NCBI RefSeq assembly: GCF_041521385.1 | Contig: NZ_CP168006.1 | Span: forward strand, 2,600,295 to 2,664,294 | Length of the DNA stretch: 64,000 nt | Direction: 5' to 3' | From: Alcaligenes faecalis | Lineage (GTDB): Bacteria; Pseudomonadota; Gammaproteobacteria; Burkholderiales; Burkholderiaceae_B | Shown here: piece after piece, positions 9,270 to 17,279 of the stretch | Layout of the letters: each line of letters opens with the position of its first letter | How positions within the stretch are numbered: position 1 is the first letter of the stretch | Program-made: the position numbers and the translations under genes | Notes under the pieces: generated by a model | What the model was told of the DNA's origin: nothing | The model's input: only the letters and a program-made list of their open reading frames with translations | Databases searched by the model: none

Positions 9270-10847
9270 ATGTTGCGCGCACCTGTTGTTGCTGTATTGA
9301 TGGTGGGAATGTTTGGGTCGGCTTGGGCGGCTACGCTGCCCTCAGCGCAGGGTGAGGTTCAGGCGCACGAACATCATGAACGCATACTGAGTTTGCAGCA
9401 CAATGATCTGGTGCAAGGCAGTTGGCAGCACAGTGGTGATGTGGCGCTGGAATTGTTCGGCCCGGATGGCCAGGCGATTCGTCACTGGGCGGATGAGCCG
9501 GGACGGGATGGTTCTTTTGGTTTTATTGCCAGTACAGCAGGCGAGTATCGTTTGCGTGTGCTGGGGCAGGGTGAGTATCAGTGGCAGGTGAAATCCGTCA
9601 CAGCGCCGCAAACGCCCGTTCAGGCCGAGCCTTTGCAAGGTGATGTGATCCGCCAGTGGAGCATGCGTTTGCGGGCGGGTGAGTCGTCTCGCGGTTTCTG
9701 GGACTATGTGCAACGTGTAGGTTCACCTTTGGTGGAACGCTACAGCAATACGCATGATCGCGTCACGTTTGTCTGGCGCGGTGCCCGAAACGAGGTTCGT
9801 CTGCATGGTGGGCCCTTCTCGTATAGCGATCGTATGCATCGCTTGGGTGAGTCTGATATCTGGTATATCACCTACGATTTGCCGCGTGATGCCCGCTTTG
9901 CCTATCGCATGGCACCGGATGTGCCTTATGTAGGCCAGAATCTGGCACGTGAAGTGTTGCGTGCGGCCTTGCAGCGGGACCCGCTTAATTCCAGGGCGCT
10001 GCCGGAGAACAGCAAGGATCTGTTCGATGGCGAGTCGGTCTTGCGTTTGACGCAGGCACCGGCCCAGGTGGTGAGTCTGGAGTCGCAACAGTTGGGACAG
10101 GGGCAATGGCGTACGGAACGCCTGCCCAGCGAGGCTTTGGGTGTGGAGCGGCAGGTGCAGATTTATCAGCCTGCTGGCACTCGAGCCCAGGACATTGATC
10201 ACACCTTGATTTTGTTTGATGGCCGTGACTATCGGGATTTGGCGCGCGCGCCCGCCATGCTGGATTCCTTGATTGCGCAGGGGCGCGTGGAGCCTATGTG
10301 GTTAGTCCTGGTGGACAACCCGGGCATGGCGGAGCGGGCACGGGAGTTGCCGCCGAATGAGGCTTATATCCAGTTTCTGGACACGGAGCTGATGCCTTGG
10401 TTGCAGGCCCAAGGGGTGCAGTCGGCAGCGGACAAGACGGCGATTGGCGGTTCCAGCTATGGGGGTTTGGCGGCCATGCATGCGGCTTGGCGTTTGCCGC
10501 AGTGGTTTGGCAATGTTTTGAGTATGTCCGGCTCGTTTTGGTGGGCTCCCGCTGGCCAGGCGCGTGGGCAGTGGCTGACGCGGCAGATGGCGGATTCGCC
10601 TGCTGTGCCGGTGAAGATTTATATGAGCGCCGGGGTGTTTGAGTCCTCAGGCTCCAGCCGGGATGTCAGCCTGGTGCAGGCTAATCGCCATTTGGATGAT
10701 GTGCTGCGGGCCCGGGGGTATGACGTGCGTTACGTGGAAAGTGCGACGGCGCATGATTTCGTGGCGTGGAGGGATGCGTTGGCGCTGGGGCTGGAGCATT
10801 TGTTTGGGGTTGAACATGAAGAGGCTCCGGCTGAGCGGAAGAGGTAG
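9270..10847 (+). CDS. Exported Fes-type siderophore esterase
   Basis: A 525-residue alpha/beta-hydrolase with the full Fes layout plus an export signal. Residues 1-20 form a signal peptide ending SAWAA; next comes a beta domain resembling a pre-peptidase C-terminal fold, an enterochelin-esterase N-terminal domain (VTFVWRGARNEVRLHGG), and an esterase-D hydrolase domain with nucleophile elbow GGSSYGG and catalytic His in AHDFVAW. Classical Fes is cytosolic, so a periplasmic or secreted version would cleave the ferric catecholate before inner-membrane transport. A GGAGG Shine-Dalgarno precedes the ATG. No convincing Fur box is visible upstream, so its iron control is unproven. Confidence 0.85.
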   Translation: MLRAPVVAVLMVGMFGSAWAATLPSAQGEVQAHEHHERILSLQHNDLVQGSWQHSGDVALELFGPDGQAIRHWADEPGRDGSFGFIASTAGEYRLRVLGQGEYQWQVKSVTAPQTPVQAEPLQGDVIRQWSMRLRAGESSRGFWDYVQRVGSPLVERYSNTHDRVTFVWRGARNEVRLHGGPFSYSDRMHRLGESDIWYITYDLPRDARFAYRMAPDVPYVGQNLAREVLRAALQRDPLNSRALPENSKDLFDGESVLRLTQAPAQVVSLESQQLGQGQWRTERLPSEALGVERQVQIYQPAGTRAQDIDHTLILFDGRDYRDLARAPAMLDSLIAQGRVEPMWLVLVDNPGMAERARELPPNEAYIQFLDTELMPWLQAQGVQSAADKTAIGGSSYGGLAAMHAAWRLPQWFGNVLSMSGSFWWAPAGQARGQWLTRQMADSPAVPVKIYMSAGVFESSGSSRDVSLVQANRHLDDVLRARGYDVRYVESATAHDFVAWRDALALGLEHLFGVEHEEAPAERKR

Positions 10848-10913
10848 CTGCAGTTGGGCTTATAGGCGGTGAGGTACGGGCTACAGACGGGCTCAGGAGT
10901 CTGGACCGGGGGG

Positions 10914-11027
10914 CTGTTCGAGTCGGGGCAGGCTCCGGCTGGGCTGAGCACTTGCTGGTGCTGCGCACCGGTGCCCTGGTCAAGAGAGAGCGACGGGCGC
11001 ATCCTGAACTCGCCGGGTACTTGGTCC
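10914..11027 (+). repeat. Left arm of long inverted repeat flanking the IS
   Basis: This arm has two conserved blocks: an outer 30-bp block starting CTGTTCGAGTCGGGGCAGG and an inner GTACTTGGTCC at 11017-11027. The outer-to-inner distance is 103 bp here and exactly 103 bp in the opposite-strand copy at 12425-12538; the intervening sequence is not conserved. The IS lies between the two inner blocks. I infer a chromosomal palindromic repeat serving as the insertion target. Confidence 0.6.
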
Positions 11028-11046
11028 CCCGTACATGGACGCCCCT

Positions 11047-11307
11047 GTTTTGCCAAGCACTCACTTCATGTTGGACAGTGGGTCGAGATTGCACCCGTAC
11101 ATTCGGACTTGATTGCCGCGTCAGCGGCGGTCCCTGATGGGTTTTGCTGGTTGGTGCCTCAATCGGACCAGCGCACTGCGTTGTGCCTGGGGGACATCGG
11201 GTTTAACCAACCACGGTCTGACCTATCTTGCCATCATGTCGTGCTTGCCTGAGCAATCGGGGGAAGGGTTAATAGTGGTTTTTAAAGGGGAGCTCAGTTC
11301 AGCCTGA
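11047..11307 (-). ncRNA. Possible guide RNA (seekRNA/bridge RNA) region of the IS
   Basis: Non-coding stretch between the transposase stop and the right sub-terminal repeat. In the IS1111 group the target-guiding RNA is reported to come from the region downstream of the transposase, so this is where it should be. The position and length fit; I did not fold it or identify the two recognition loops. No protein-coding frame here is credible. Confidence 0.35.
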
Positions 11308-12336
11308 CTATGAGCCGTCAGGCGTATAGTCAGGCTGGAAGGTTCGTTGATTGGCCAGTAACGCCCAGACGATACGGGCATTTTTGTTGGCTAATGCAAC
11401 CGCCGCTACGTTGGTGTGAGATCGCTGCAAGAGTCGTTGTAGCCAACCGGTGGGCTCTGCGGCTTGCCGCGCACGATAGATTACCGCTCGAGCGCCATGA
11501 ATTAACAAGGTACGCAGATATTGATCTCCTCGTTTGCTGATTCCCAGGAGCACGGACTTGCCACCACTGGAGTGCTGCTTGGGCACTAAGCCTAGCCACG
11601 CGGCTAACTGTCGGCCATTGGTGAAGTTTTTGGCATCGCCGATCGTGGCAACCAAGGCACTGGCGGTGATCGGGCCAATGCCCGCAATTTTCTCAAGTCG
11701 GCAGCTCGCTTCATTGGCCTTATGCCAGGCTTTAATCTGCCGCTCCAACTCATGGACCTGTTTATCCAGTTCTTTTAAGTGATCCAGGAGCCGGAGTATG
11801 AGTAATCGAAATGAGCCTGTCAGCTCCTGATTCGCCTGCTCGAGTAGCGCAGGGACACGTGTATGCAGGTGAGAGATTCCCTGTGGGACGATCAGCCCGA
11901 ACTCAGCCAGCAATCCGCGGATCTGATTGGCCTGTGCGGTCCGTGCCCGTACGAACCCTTGTCGAGCCCGGTGCAAGGCCAAGACGGACTGTTGTTCGAT
12001 ATTTTTGATCGGTACAAACCGCATGTTAGGCCGAGCCACTGCCTCGCAGATGGCTTCGGCATCAGCAGCATCGTTCTTGTTGGTTTTAACGTAGGGTTTA
12101 ACAAACTGAGGGGCAATCAAGCGTACGGTATGTCCGAACGATTCTAATTTACGGGCCCAATGATGCGCACTGCCACATGCTTCCATGCCAATAAGGCAGA
12201 CCGGTAAGGTAGCGAAGAACGTGGCCATCTGGTCGCGTTTGAGCTGTTTTCTTAATACGGTTTGGCCTTGTTCATCAACGCCGTGCAGTTGAAAAACGTG
12301 CTTTGCCAGATCGATACCCAGTGTCGTAATCTTCAT
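11308..12336 (-). CDS. IS110-family (IS1111-group) transposase, intact
   Basis: A 342-residue DEDD-type recombinase. The N-terminal RuvC-like domain carries GIDLAKHVFQLHG, the Glu in GMEACGSAHHW and the NKNDAADAEAICEA pair; the C-terminal half has the helix-hairpin IAGIGPITASALVATIGD and the conserved AAWLGLVPKQHSSGGK with the serine used by this family. No frameshift or internal stop is seen, so the element may be mobile. It is transcribed on the same strand as the ent genes, 726 bp beyond entA. Confidence 0.95.
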   Translation of the reverse strand: MKITTLGIDLAKHVFQLHGVDEQGQTVLRKQLKRDQMATFFATLPVCLIGMEACGSAHHWARKLESFGHTVRLIAPQFVKPYVKTNKNDAADAEAICEAVARPNMRFVPIKNIEQQSVLALHRARQGFVRARTAQANQIRGLLAEFGLIVPQGISHLHTRVPALLEQANQELTGSFRLLILRLLDHLKELDKQVHELERQIKAWHKANEASCRLEKIAGIGPITASALVATIGDAKNFTNGRQLAAWLGLVPKQHSSGGKSVLLGISKRGDQYLRTLLIHGARAVIYRARQAAEPTGWLQRLLQRSHTNVAAVALANKNARIVWALLANQRTFQPDYTPDGS

Positions 12337-12424
12337 GATGGACGCCTCGCTCGGTTCAAGTGGTTGGTGCTACGCCCACTTTGGCACATAGGATGCCGGT
12401 GCGGGTAGGGGTGTCCATCCCATT

Positions 12425-12538
12425 GGACCAAGTACAAGCGCCTGGCTCAAACAGCAGGCCCCTTGCATCCCTACGCAATCTCAGGCCCGCGGCAAGCACT
12501 CTGATCCGCCCCGCCAGAGCCTGCCCCGACCCGAACAG
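12425..12538 (-). repeat. Right arm of long inverted repeat flanking the IS
   Basis: Opposite-orientation partner of the 10914-11027 copy. The inner block GGACCAAGTAC lies at 12425-12435 and the outer block, ending in CCCCGACCCGAACAG, at 12509-12538 (about four mismatches in 30). Block spacing is identical in the two arms. Confidence 0.6.
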
Positions 12539-13020
12539 CATGGTGGCAGTGCGCTTGAGTGGGCCTGCTTTCAATTTTTGATGGAGGACTCGTTGGGGGC
12601 GCTGGAGTTGCTCGATCTAGTGCAGAAGATTTGACTGGGCTAGGGGATGATGCCGTAGGGTGTTGTTGGCAATGTGGGCTACTCTGATGCTGACCTGACC
12701 TGACCTGACCTGACCTGACCTGACCTGACCTGACCTGACCTGACCTGACTTGATTTGATCTGACTGAGTCTGGCTCCACTTGGCCACACTCCTCGTAATT
12801 CGGTTTGCTGGTGTTTTTCCTTGGCTTGGCATTCTGTGATCAGTTCTTATCGGCGTGATCACTCATGTGGATGTGGGCATGCTGTTATCTGGAGTTTTTC
12901 GTTTGGCGATTTAAAAGCCAGACGTGCCATCACGTTGGTGACTTCGGATTCAGTGTCTCAATTCATGCTTTTTTGACAGGGAAAAAGTGTCAATGTCGCT
13001 CAGGACGGGTCAAGAGTAAT
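12539..13020. other. Non-coding gap between IS and ent operon
   Basis: Apart from the TGACC array at 12691-12745, no gene, RNA or obvious promoter is recognisable. Small reading frames across the array only reflect its periodicity (repeating Ser-Gly-Gln-Val-Arg) and are not believable genes. Confidence 0.6.
12691..12745 (+). repeat. Pentanucleotide tandem repeat (TGACC)x11
   Basis: Eleven perfect copies of TGACC, followed by a decaying tail (TGACT, then TGATTTGATCTGACTGAG). It is an exact short-unit array that should change length by slipped-strand mispairing. It lies outside the inverted-repeat arms that flank the IS. Confidence 0.97.
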
Positions 13021-13046
13021 AAAAAAGGGCGGAATCTCCGCCCTTT
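13021..13046 (-). terminator. Rho-independent terminator of the ent operon
   Basis: On the minus strand: AAAGGGCGGA-GAT-TCCGCCC followed by six T. It starts 16 bp after the entA stop and closes the whole minus-strand siderophore gene train. Confidence 0.93.
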
Positions 13047-13061
13047 GTTGCGTCTGGCTGT

Positions 13062-13844
13062 TTAGCCTTGGTCCAGTGTGGCACCACCGTCTACGCGCAG
13101 GTCGGACAGGGTGATGTGGCTGGCGCGATCCGAGAGCAGGAACAGGACGGATTCGGCGATTTCTTCGGGGGTGGCGATTTTCTGCAGGGGGATGCCCAGG
13201 CGGTAGTTTTCGCCGGAACCTGCGATGACGGTTTCGCGTGAGCTGCCTTGTGCCCACATGGCTTGTTGCATGGGGGTGTCGGTGGAGCCGGGGGAGATGA
13301 TGTTCACCCGGATGCCGTGTGGGGCCAGTTCCAGGCCCAGGCAGCGGCTCAGTTGGGTGACGGCAGCTTTGGAGGCGGCATAGGCGCCCATGGCGATGCG
13401 TGGGGTAGCCGCAGAGTTGGAGCTGACGTTGACGATGGCACCTTGTTTGCGCTCGATCATGCCTTTGGCTACGTTGCGACAGACGTTAAAGACGCCCGTG
13501 GTGTTGATGGCGAAAGTGCGGTCCCATTGCTCGTTGCTCAGCTCCGTGATACGGCCCATTTGCAGGACGCCCGCAACACAGGCCAGGCGTTGGATAGGCC
13601 CCATTTTTTCCTGGCCTTGTGCCAGTGCCTCATCGACGGCCTCTGCCTGGCTGATGTCGACCAGGTGGCAGGAGACGCGGTCGCCGTAGCTGGACTGGCT
13701 CAGTTGGGTCAGGCCTTCTGCGTCCAGGTCCAGGGCGATGACGCGTGCGCCACGCTCCAGCAGCAGTTTGCTGACTGCTGCGCCTATGCCACGGGCTGCG
13801 CCCGTGACGGCGATGCATTCACCCGCAAATTCGTGTGTGCTCAT
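13062..13844 (-). CDS. entA: 2,3-dihydro-2,3-dihydroxybenzoate dehydrogenase
   Basis: Short-chain dehydrogenase (260 residues) that oxidises 2,3-dihydro-2,3-dihydroxybenzoate to 2,3-dihydroxybenzoate with NAD+. The coenzyme loop is TGAARGIGAA, the acidic residue after beta2 (ALDLDAEG) indicates NAD+, and the catalytic core is Ser in VSSNSA plus YAASK. The context between entB and the operon terminator fixes the assignment over a generic SDR. It starts 13 bp after the entB stop. Confidence 0.93.
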   Translation of the reverse strand: MSTHEFAGECIAVTGAARGIGAAVSKLLLERGARVIALDLDAEGLTQLSQSSYGDRVSCHLVDISQAEAVDEALAQGQEKMGPIQRLACVAGVLQMGRITELSNEQWDRTFAINTTGVFNVCRNVAKGMIERKQGAIVNVSSNSAATPRIAMGAYAASKAAVTQLSRCLGLELAPHGIRVNIISPGSTDTPMQQAMWAQGSSRETVIAGSGENYRLGIPLQKIATPEEIAESVLFLLSDRASHITLSDLRVDGGATLDQG

Positions 13845-13857
13845 GTGTACTCTCCGT

Positions 13858-14496
13858 TTAGCTTTGCAGGCTGTCCCGAATCTCGGCGCAGGTCAGACTG
13901 ACACCACAGCGTTGCGAGACGTGGCGGATGGCCATGTGGTGTTCTTCCAGCGAGAAGTCGGCAACGCCGTCAATGGCCAGGAAGGGCTGTACGTCTTGCA
14001 TGAAGGCTTCCAGGGCAGTGGTCATGCAGCCGATGTGGGCGTAAACGCCGGTGATGATCAACTGGTCGCGGCCCAGATTGCGCAGTTGCTCACGCAGATC
14101 GGAGCGCTGGAAGGCGCTGTAGCGCCATTTGGTCAGCATGATGTCCTGCTCGGCCGGTGTCAGCTCGGGCACGACGGCTTGCTGGGTGTGAAATTCGGTG
14201 GCGGTCAGGCCTGGGCCCCAGAAGTCGTTCAGCAGAGCACGGTCTTTCTCGGGCTGCTCGGTGGGCTGGGCGGTGTAGAACACGGGAATTCCCAGCTTGT
14301 GGCAAACGTCGCGCAGCGCGGCGATACGTTCGATCAGCATGGGGATAGGGGCTTGGCTCATATCGTATTTCTGCAGAAAGTAGGTCTGCATGTCATGAAT
14401 GAGCAGCGCAGCACGATTGGCCTGAGGCCGCCAATTGACGCGGTTGGCTACGGGGGTTTGAGGCAGCTCGTAGCTGGGCAAGGCGTGAATGGTCAT
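13858..14496 (-). CDS. entB: Isochorismatase, without carrier domain
   Basis: Hydrolyses isochorismate to 2,3-dihydro-2,3-dihydroxybenzoate and pyruvate. The 212 residues cover only the isochorismatase domain: Asp in LIHDMQTYF, Lys in MLTKWRYSAF and the nucleophilic-position Cys in YAHIGCMTTALEAF. E. coli EntB is about 285 residues with a C-terminal aryl carrier protein; that domain is missing here and occurs as a separate gene at 22479-22724. It lies 14 bp downstream of entC. Confidence 0.93.
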   Translation of the reverse strand: MTIHALPSYELPQTPVANRVNWRPQANRAALLIHDMQTYFLQKYDMSQAPIPMLIERIAALRDVCHKLGIPVFYTAQPTEQPEKDRALLNDFWGPGLTATEFHTQQAVVPELTPAEQDIMLTKWRYSAFQRSDLREQLRNLGRDQLIITGVYAHIGCMTTALEAFMQDVQPFLAIDGVADFSLEEHHMAIRHVSQRCGVSLTCAEIRDSLQS

Positions 14497-14510
14497 GAAT
14501 CGTGTCTCCG

Positions 14511-15716
14511 TTAAAGGGTGATGTCTTGTGCCAGACCCAGTGAGTTGATCAGGGTCATGAGTTTATTGCCGGTCTCCTGACGCTCCAGAGCAGGGACAGA
14601 GCCGTCCACAATGCCAGCGCCAGCCGATAAGGTCAGACCTTGCTGGGTGTAGTGGCCGCAACGGATGGCCACAGCCCATTCGCCGTTGCCTTCGTGGTCG
14701 TTCCAGCCGATGGCGCCCGCAAAGTAGCCGCGATCAAAGACTTCGGTGGCTTCGATGGCTTGCATGGCGGGTTGGGTGGGCAAACCGCACACGGCTGGTG
14801 TGGGGTGCATGGCCAGTGCCAGTTCCAAAGAGGTAACGGATGGGTCACGCAAACGGCCGCTGATACGCGTGGACAGGTGCCACAGGTTAGCGGTGCTGGT
14901 CAGGCTGGGGCCATCCGGCACGTCCAGGGAGTCGCAGAACTGGGACAGGATACGCACCACGTCTTCAATGACGTAGGCATGTTCACGCAGGTCTTTGCCC
15001 GATGCCATCAGGGTTTCGGCGCTGGCTTGGTCGCGTTGCGGATCGGCAAAGCGTGGGGCCGTGCCTGCCAACGGGTTGACAGTCACCAGGTCGCCTTGGC
15101 GGCGTACCAACAGTTCGGGGCTGGCTCCAAAAAACAGATCCGGATCGTGGGCCTGGCCACCCGGCAAAGGCAGGGCGTAGGTGTAGCCGGCAGGATTGCT
15201 GTGGAGCATATTGCTCAACACTGTCTGGCGGTCCAGGGCTTCGTTCAGCGTGATGGTGACAGTACGGGCCATCACGGTTTTGGAGATGTTTTGTTCGCGC
15301 ATCGTTGCCAGGATGCGGCGGACGCTGTCTTCATAGCCCTCACCATTGGGCAGCAGGCTTTGGCTGGCAATGCTGTTGCCGGATTTGGCCAGCGGTGGGC
15401 GCTGGACCGGGCGTAGCAAGACCGGATCGCGTCGGTACTCCTTGGGCACGCGCAAATAGGCTTCGCGGGCCGGGTTAAAGGGAATGGCACCCAGTAGCAG
15501 AGGGGTGTCCAGACCTTGTTGCTTGGCTTGCGACAGCAAGGTTCGGGCATCGTCCAGCAGTTGCCCCTGGGCATTATGGGTATGCCGCTCCAGTGCCGTG
15601 CCGTGTGCCATCAAACTGACGGTGGGAGAGGCAAATACGCTGCTGTCGGCCCGGTAATGCTGTAACCATTCTTCAATGGCGGCAGGGCGGACTTGGTCGT
15701 CGATACGGCTGTTCAT
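14511..15716 (-). CDS. entC: Isochorismate synthase
   Basis: Converts chorismate to isochorismate, the first committed step to 2,3-dihydroxybenzoate. The 401 residues carry chorismate-binding-enzyme hallmarks: NPLAGTAPRF, the helix KDLREHAYVIEDVVRIL, LWHLSTRISGRL, HPTPAVCGLPTQPA and FAGAIGWNDHEGNGEWAVAIRCG. An AGGA ribosome site precedes the ATG. A 68-bp gap to the propeller gene upstream contains a hairpin (15751-15775). Confidence 0.95.
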   Translation of the reverse strand: MNSRIDDQVRPAAIEEWLQHYRADSSVFASPTVSLMAHGTALERHTHNAQGQLLDDARTLLSQAKQQGLDTPLLLGAIPFNPAREAYLRVPKEYRRDPVLLRPVQRPPLAKSGNSIASQSLLPNGEGYEDSVRRILATMREQNISKTVMARTVTITLNEALDRQTVLSNMLHSNPAGYTYALPLPGGQAHDPDLFFGASPELLVRRQGDLVTVNPLAGTAPRFADPQRDQASAETLMASGKDLREHAYVIEDVVRILSQFCDSLDVPDGPSLTSTANLWHLSTRISGRLRDPSVTSLELALAMHPTPAVCGLPTQPAMQAIEATEVFDRGYFAGAIGWNDHEGNGEWAVAIRCGHYTQQGLTLSAGAGIVDGSVPALERQETGNKLMTLINSLGLAQDITL

Positions 15717-15750
15717 AGGAGTCCTTTTTAAGGGCAGGGGTTTTGCCGTT

Positions 15751-15775
15751 GCGCCCTTTTTTTTGAAAGGGGCGC
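15751..15775 (-). other. Intra-operon hairpin between propeller gene and entC
   Basis: GCGCCCTTT and AAAGGGGCGC form a stem with one bulge. On the minus strand the descending arm is not followed by a T-run, so full termination is unlikely. It may stabilise mRNA ends or attenuate expression. Confidence 0.4.
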
Positions 15776-15784
15776 GTCGGGCGA

Positions 15785-17182
15785 TTACTTCAGGTGAAGA
15801 CGCGTGATGCGGTCAGCGGTCTGGTCATCCTTGCCTTTGGATTTGTTGACCAGGTAGGCATTGCCTTCGCCATCCAGGGAGACGTGGTTGGGGAAGCTGC
15901 CACCGTCCAGGTTGGCAACGATCTCGCCCTTGCCGTTCACGGCGGTCACGGTGCCTGCACCGCGCGAGGCCACGTAAGCCAGGGATGTCTTGGGATCGAA
16001 GACCACGTTCAGGGCACCGGCACCGATCTTGATGTCGTGCTGAACGGCACCGTCTTTGGCGTTAATGATCAGCAGGTTGTCGCTACCCTGGGAGGCTACG
16101 TAGATTTGTCCGTTTTTGCTATCCACTGCCACACCGGCCGCTCCACGTGCGCCTGGCAGGGCGTAGACGGTCTGGGCATTGCTGTTTTTCAGATCAACAA
16201 TGATCAGCTCGTTGGTGCTGGCGCTGACGGTGTACAGACGACCATTCTCGTCATCCAGGGCCAGGCTCATGGGGCTGAGCTGGCCGCGAGTTTGGGATTT
16301 CAGCTCGATGGGGTCCAGTGCCGTCAACTTCTTCGTGTCAAAAACAGAAATCAGCTTGGAGCCGGGTGAAGAGACATAGGCACGCTGGGCTTTTGGATCC
16401 ACGATAACGTCACGGGCATGGCTGGCGGCACCATCCTCAAACTGTTTCACCAGTTTCAGGTCTTTCTGACTGTAGACCGCGACCGTATTGCTGCGGGTGT
16501 TGGTGACCCAAACGTTGCCGTGTGCATCGTCCACATCCACGCCATAAACGGCTTGAACCTGGCCATCATCGCGGCTTTGTTGAGCGGCTGGAGTCACGCT
16601 GGCTTCAATGGCCAGGGTCTTGGGGTTCACTTTGACCAATTGCGATTGCTTGACGGGTGGGCGGCCCACGGCGGAAGTCACAAACAGCACGTTGTTCTTG
16701 GGGCTGTAGGCGCTTTGGTACAAACCGGGCACCAGGTGCTGGGATTGCCGTTCAAATTTGTCCTGACCGCTCAGCTCAACTTTAGGGGAAACCTTCAGGT
16801 TGAAGATGTCTGTCGTCGAGGGTTTGCTGACTTGCATGACCACAGGGTGTACACCCACAGCGGCATCAGCGGGGATGGCGATCTTGGTGCTCAGGTTGCC
16901 TTCTTTGTCGGCAACCAGGGCTTGAGGGGTCAGGGCGTGACCGTTTTGCAGCAGAATCACTTCCTGGCCAGGCGTGAAACCACGGCCAGCCAGTTGAGCC
17001 TCGGTGCCGGCATAAACCACGCCAGCGGCATTCAGGGAGCCGCGGAAGTTGGCGTCAGGCTGGTCAAAAGCGGGGGCGGCAAAAGCGTTGGCCAGGGACA
17101 GCGACAGGACGGCTGCGCTCAGGCCGGCCTTGCGCAGCAGTGCAGCAGGGGTACGACGAATGCAATTGACATTGATTAGCAT
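15785..17182 (-). CDS. Secreted YncE-like beta-propeller protein
   Basis: A 465-residue exported protein. A long signal peptide (about 1-36, ending NAFAA) is followed by an Ig-like region (about 45-130, AGTEAQLAGRGFTPGQEVIL) and then a YncE-type seven-bladed propeller with repeated blades of the form VYGVDVDDAHGNVWVTNTRSN, RAYVSSPGSKLISVFDTKK and GQIYVASQGSDNLLIINAKDG. E. coli YncE is a Fur-repressed periplasmic propeller of unknown role. The position between entS and entC suggests a link to siderophore secretion or periplasmic handling, but no catalytic residues can be assigned. Confidence 0.8.
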   Translation of the reverse strand: MLINVNCIRRTPAALLRKAGLSAAVLSLSLANAFAAPAFDQPDANFRGSLNAAGVVYAGTEAQLAGRGFTPGQEVILLQNGHALTPQALVADKEGNLSTKIAIPADAAVGVHPVVMQVSKPSTTDIFNLKVSPKVELSGQDKFERQSQHLVPGLYQSAYSPKNNVLFVTSAVGRPPVKQSQLVKVNPKTLAIEASVTPAAQQSRDDGQVQAVYGVDVDDAHGNVWVTNTRSNTVAVYSQKDLKLVKQFEDGAASHARDVIVDPKAQRAYVSSPGSKLISVFDTKKLTALDPIELKSQTRGQLSPMSLALDDENGRLYTVSASTNELIIVDLKNSNAQTVYALPGARGAAGVAVDSKNGQIYVASQGSDNLLIINAKDGAVQHDIKIGAGALNVVFDPKTSLAYVASRGAGTVTAVNGKGEIVANLDGGSFPNHVSLDGEGNAYLVNKSKGKDDQTADRITRLHLK

Positions 17183-17279
17183 CTTTTAATCCTAAATAAA
17201 GGTTCGGTCGACAAGACGGTCCATGTAGGAGGTCTTTCTACAGGCGTGTAGCAGGTTTGGGTAGAACAGAATTGAGATG

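Larger units (their letters stand above)
11028..12424 (-). mobile_element. IS110-family element, IS1111-group-like
   Basis: One intact transposase with about 280 bp of non-coding sequence downstream and about 90 bp upstream, the asymmetry expected of the IS1111 group. Sub-terminal 12-bp inverted repeats ATGGACRCCCCT lie at 11035-11046 and, inverted, at 12407-12418 (one mismatch). The exact ends are inferred from the inner blocks of the flanking repeat (GTACTTGGTCC / GGACCAAGTAC); no target duplication is expected for this family. If GTACTTGGTCC belongs to the element, the ends move outwards by 11 bp. Confidence 0.65.

Noticed and set aside
12471..12862. Overlapping frames across the TGACC array encoding a (Ser-Gly-Gln-Val-Arg)n peptide.
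   Set aside because: A five-base repeat gives open periodic frames by arithmetic; there is no ribosome site or flanking homology.
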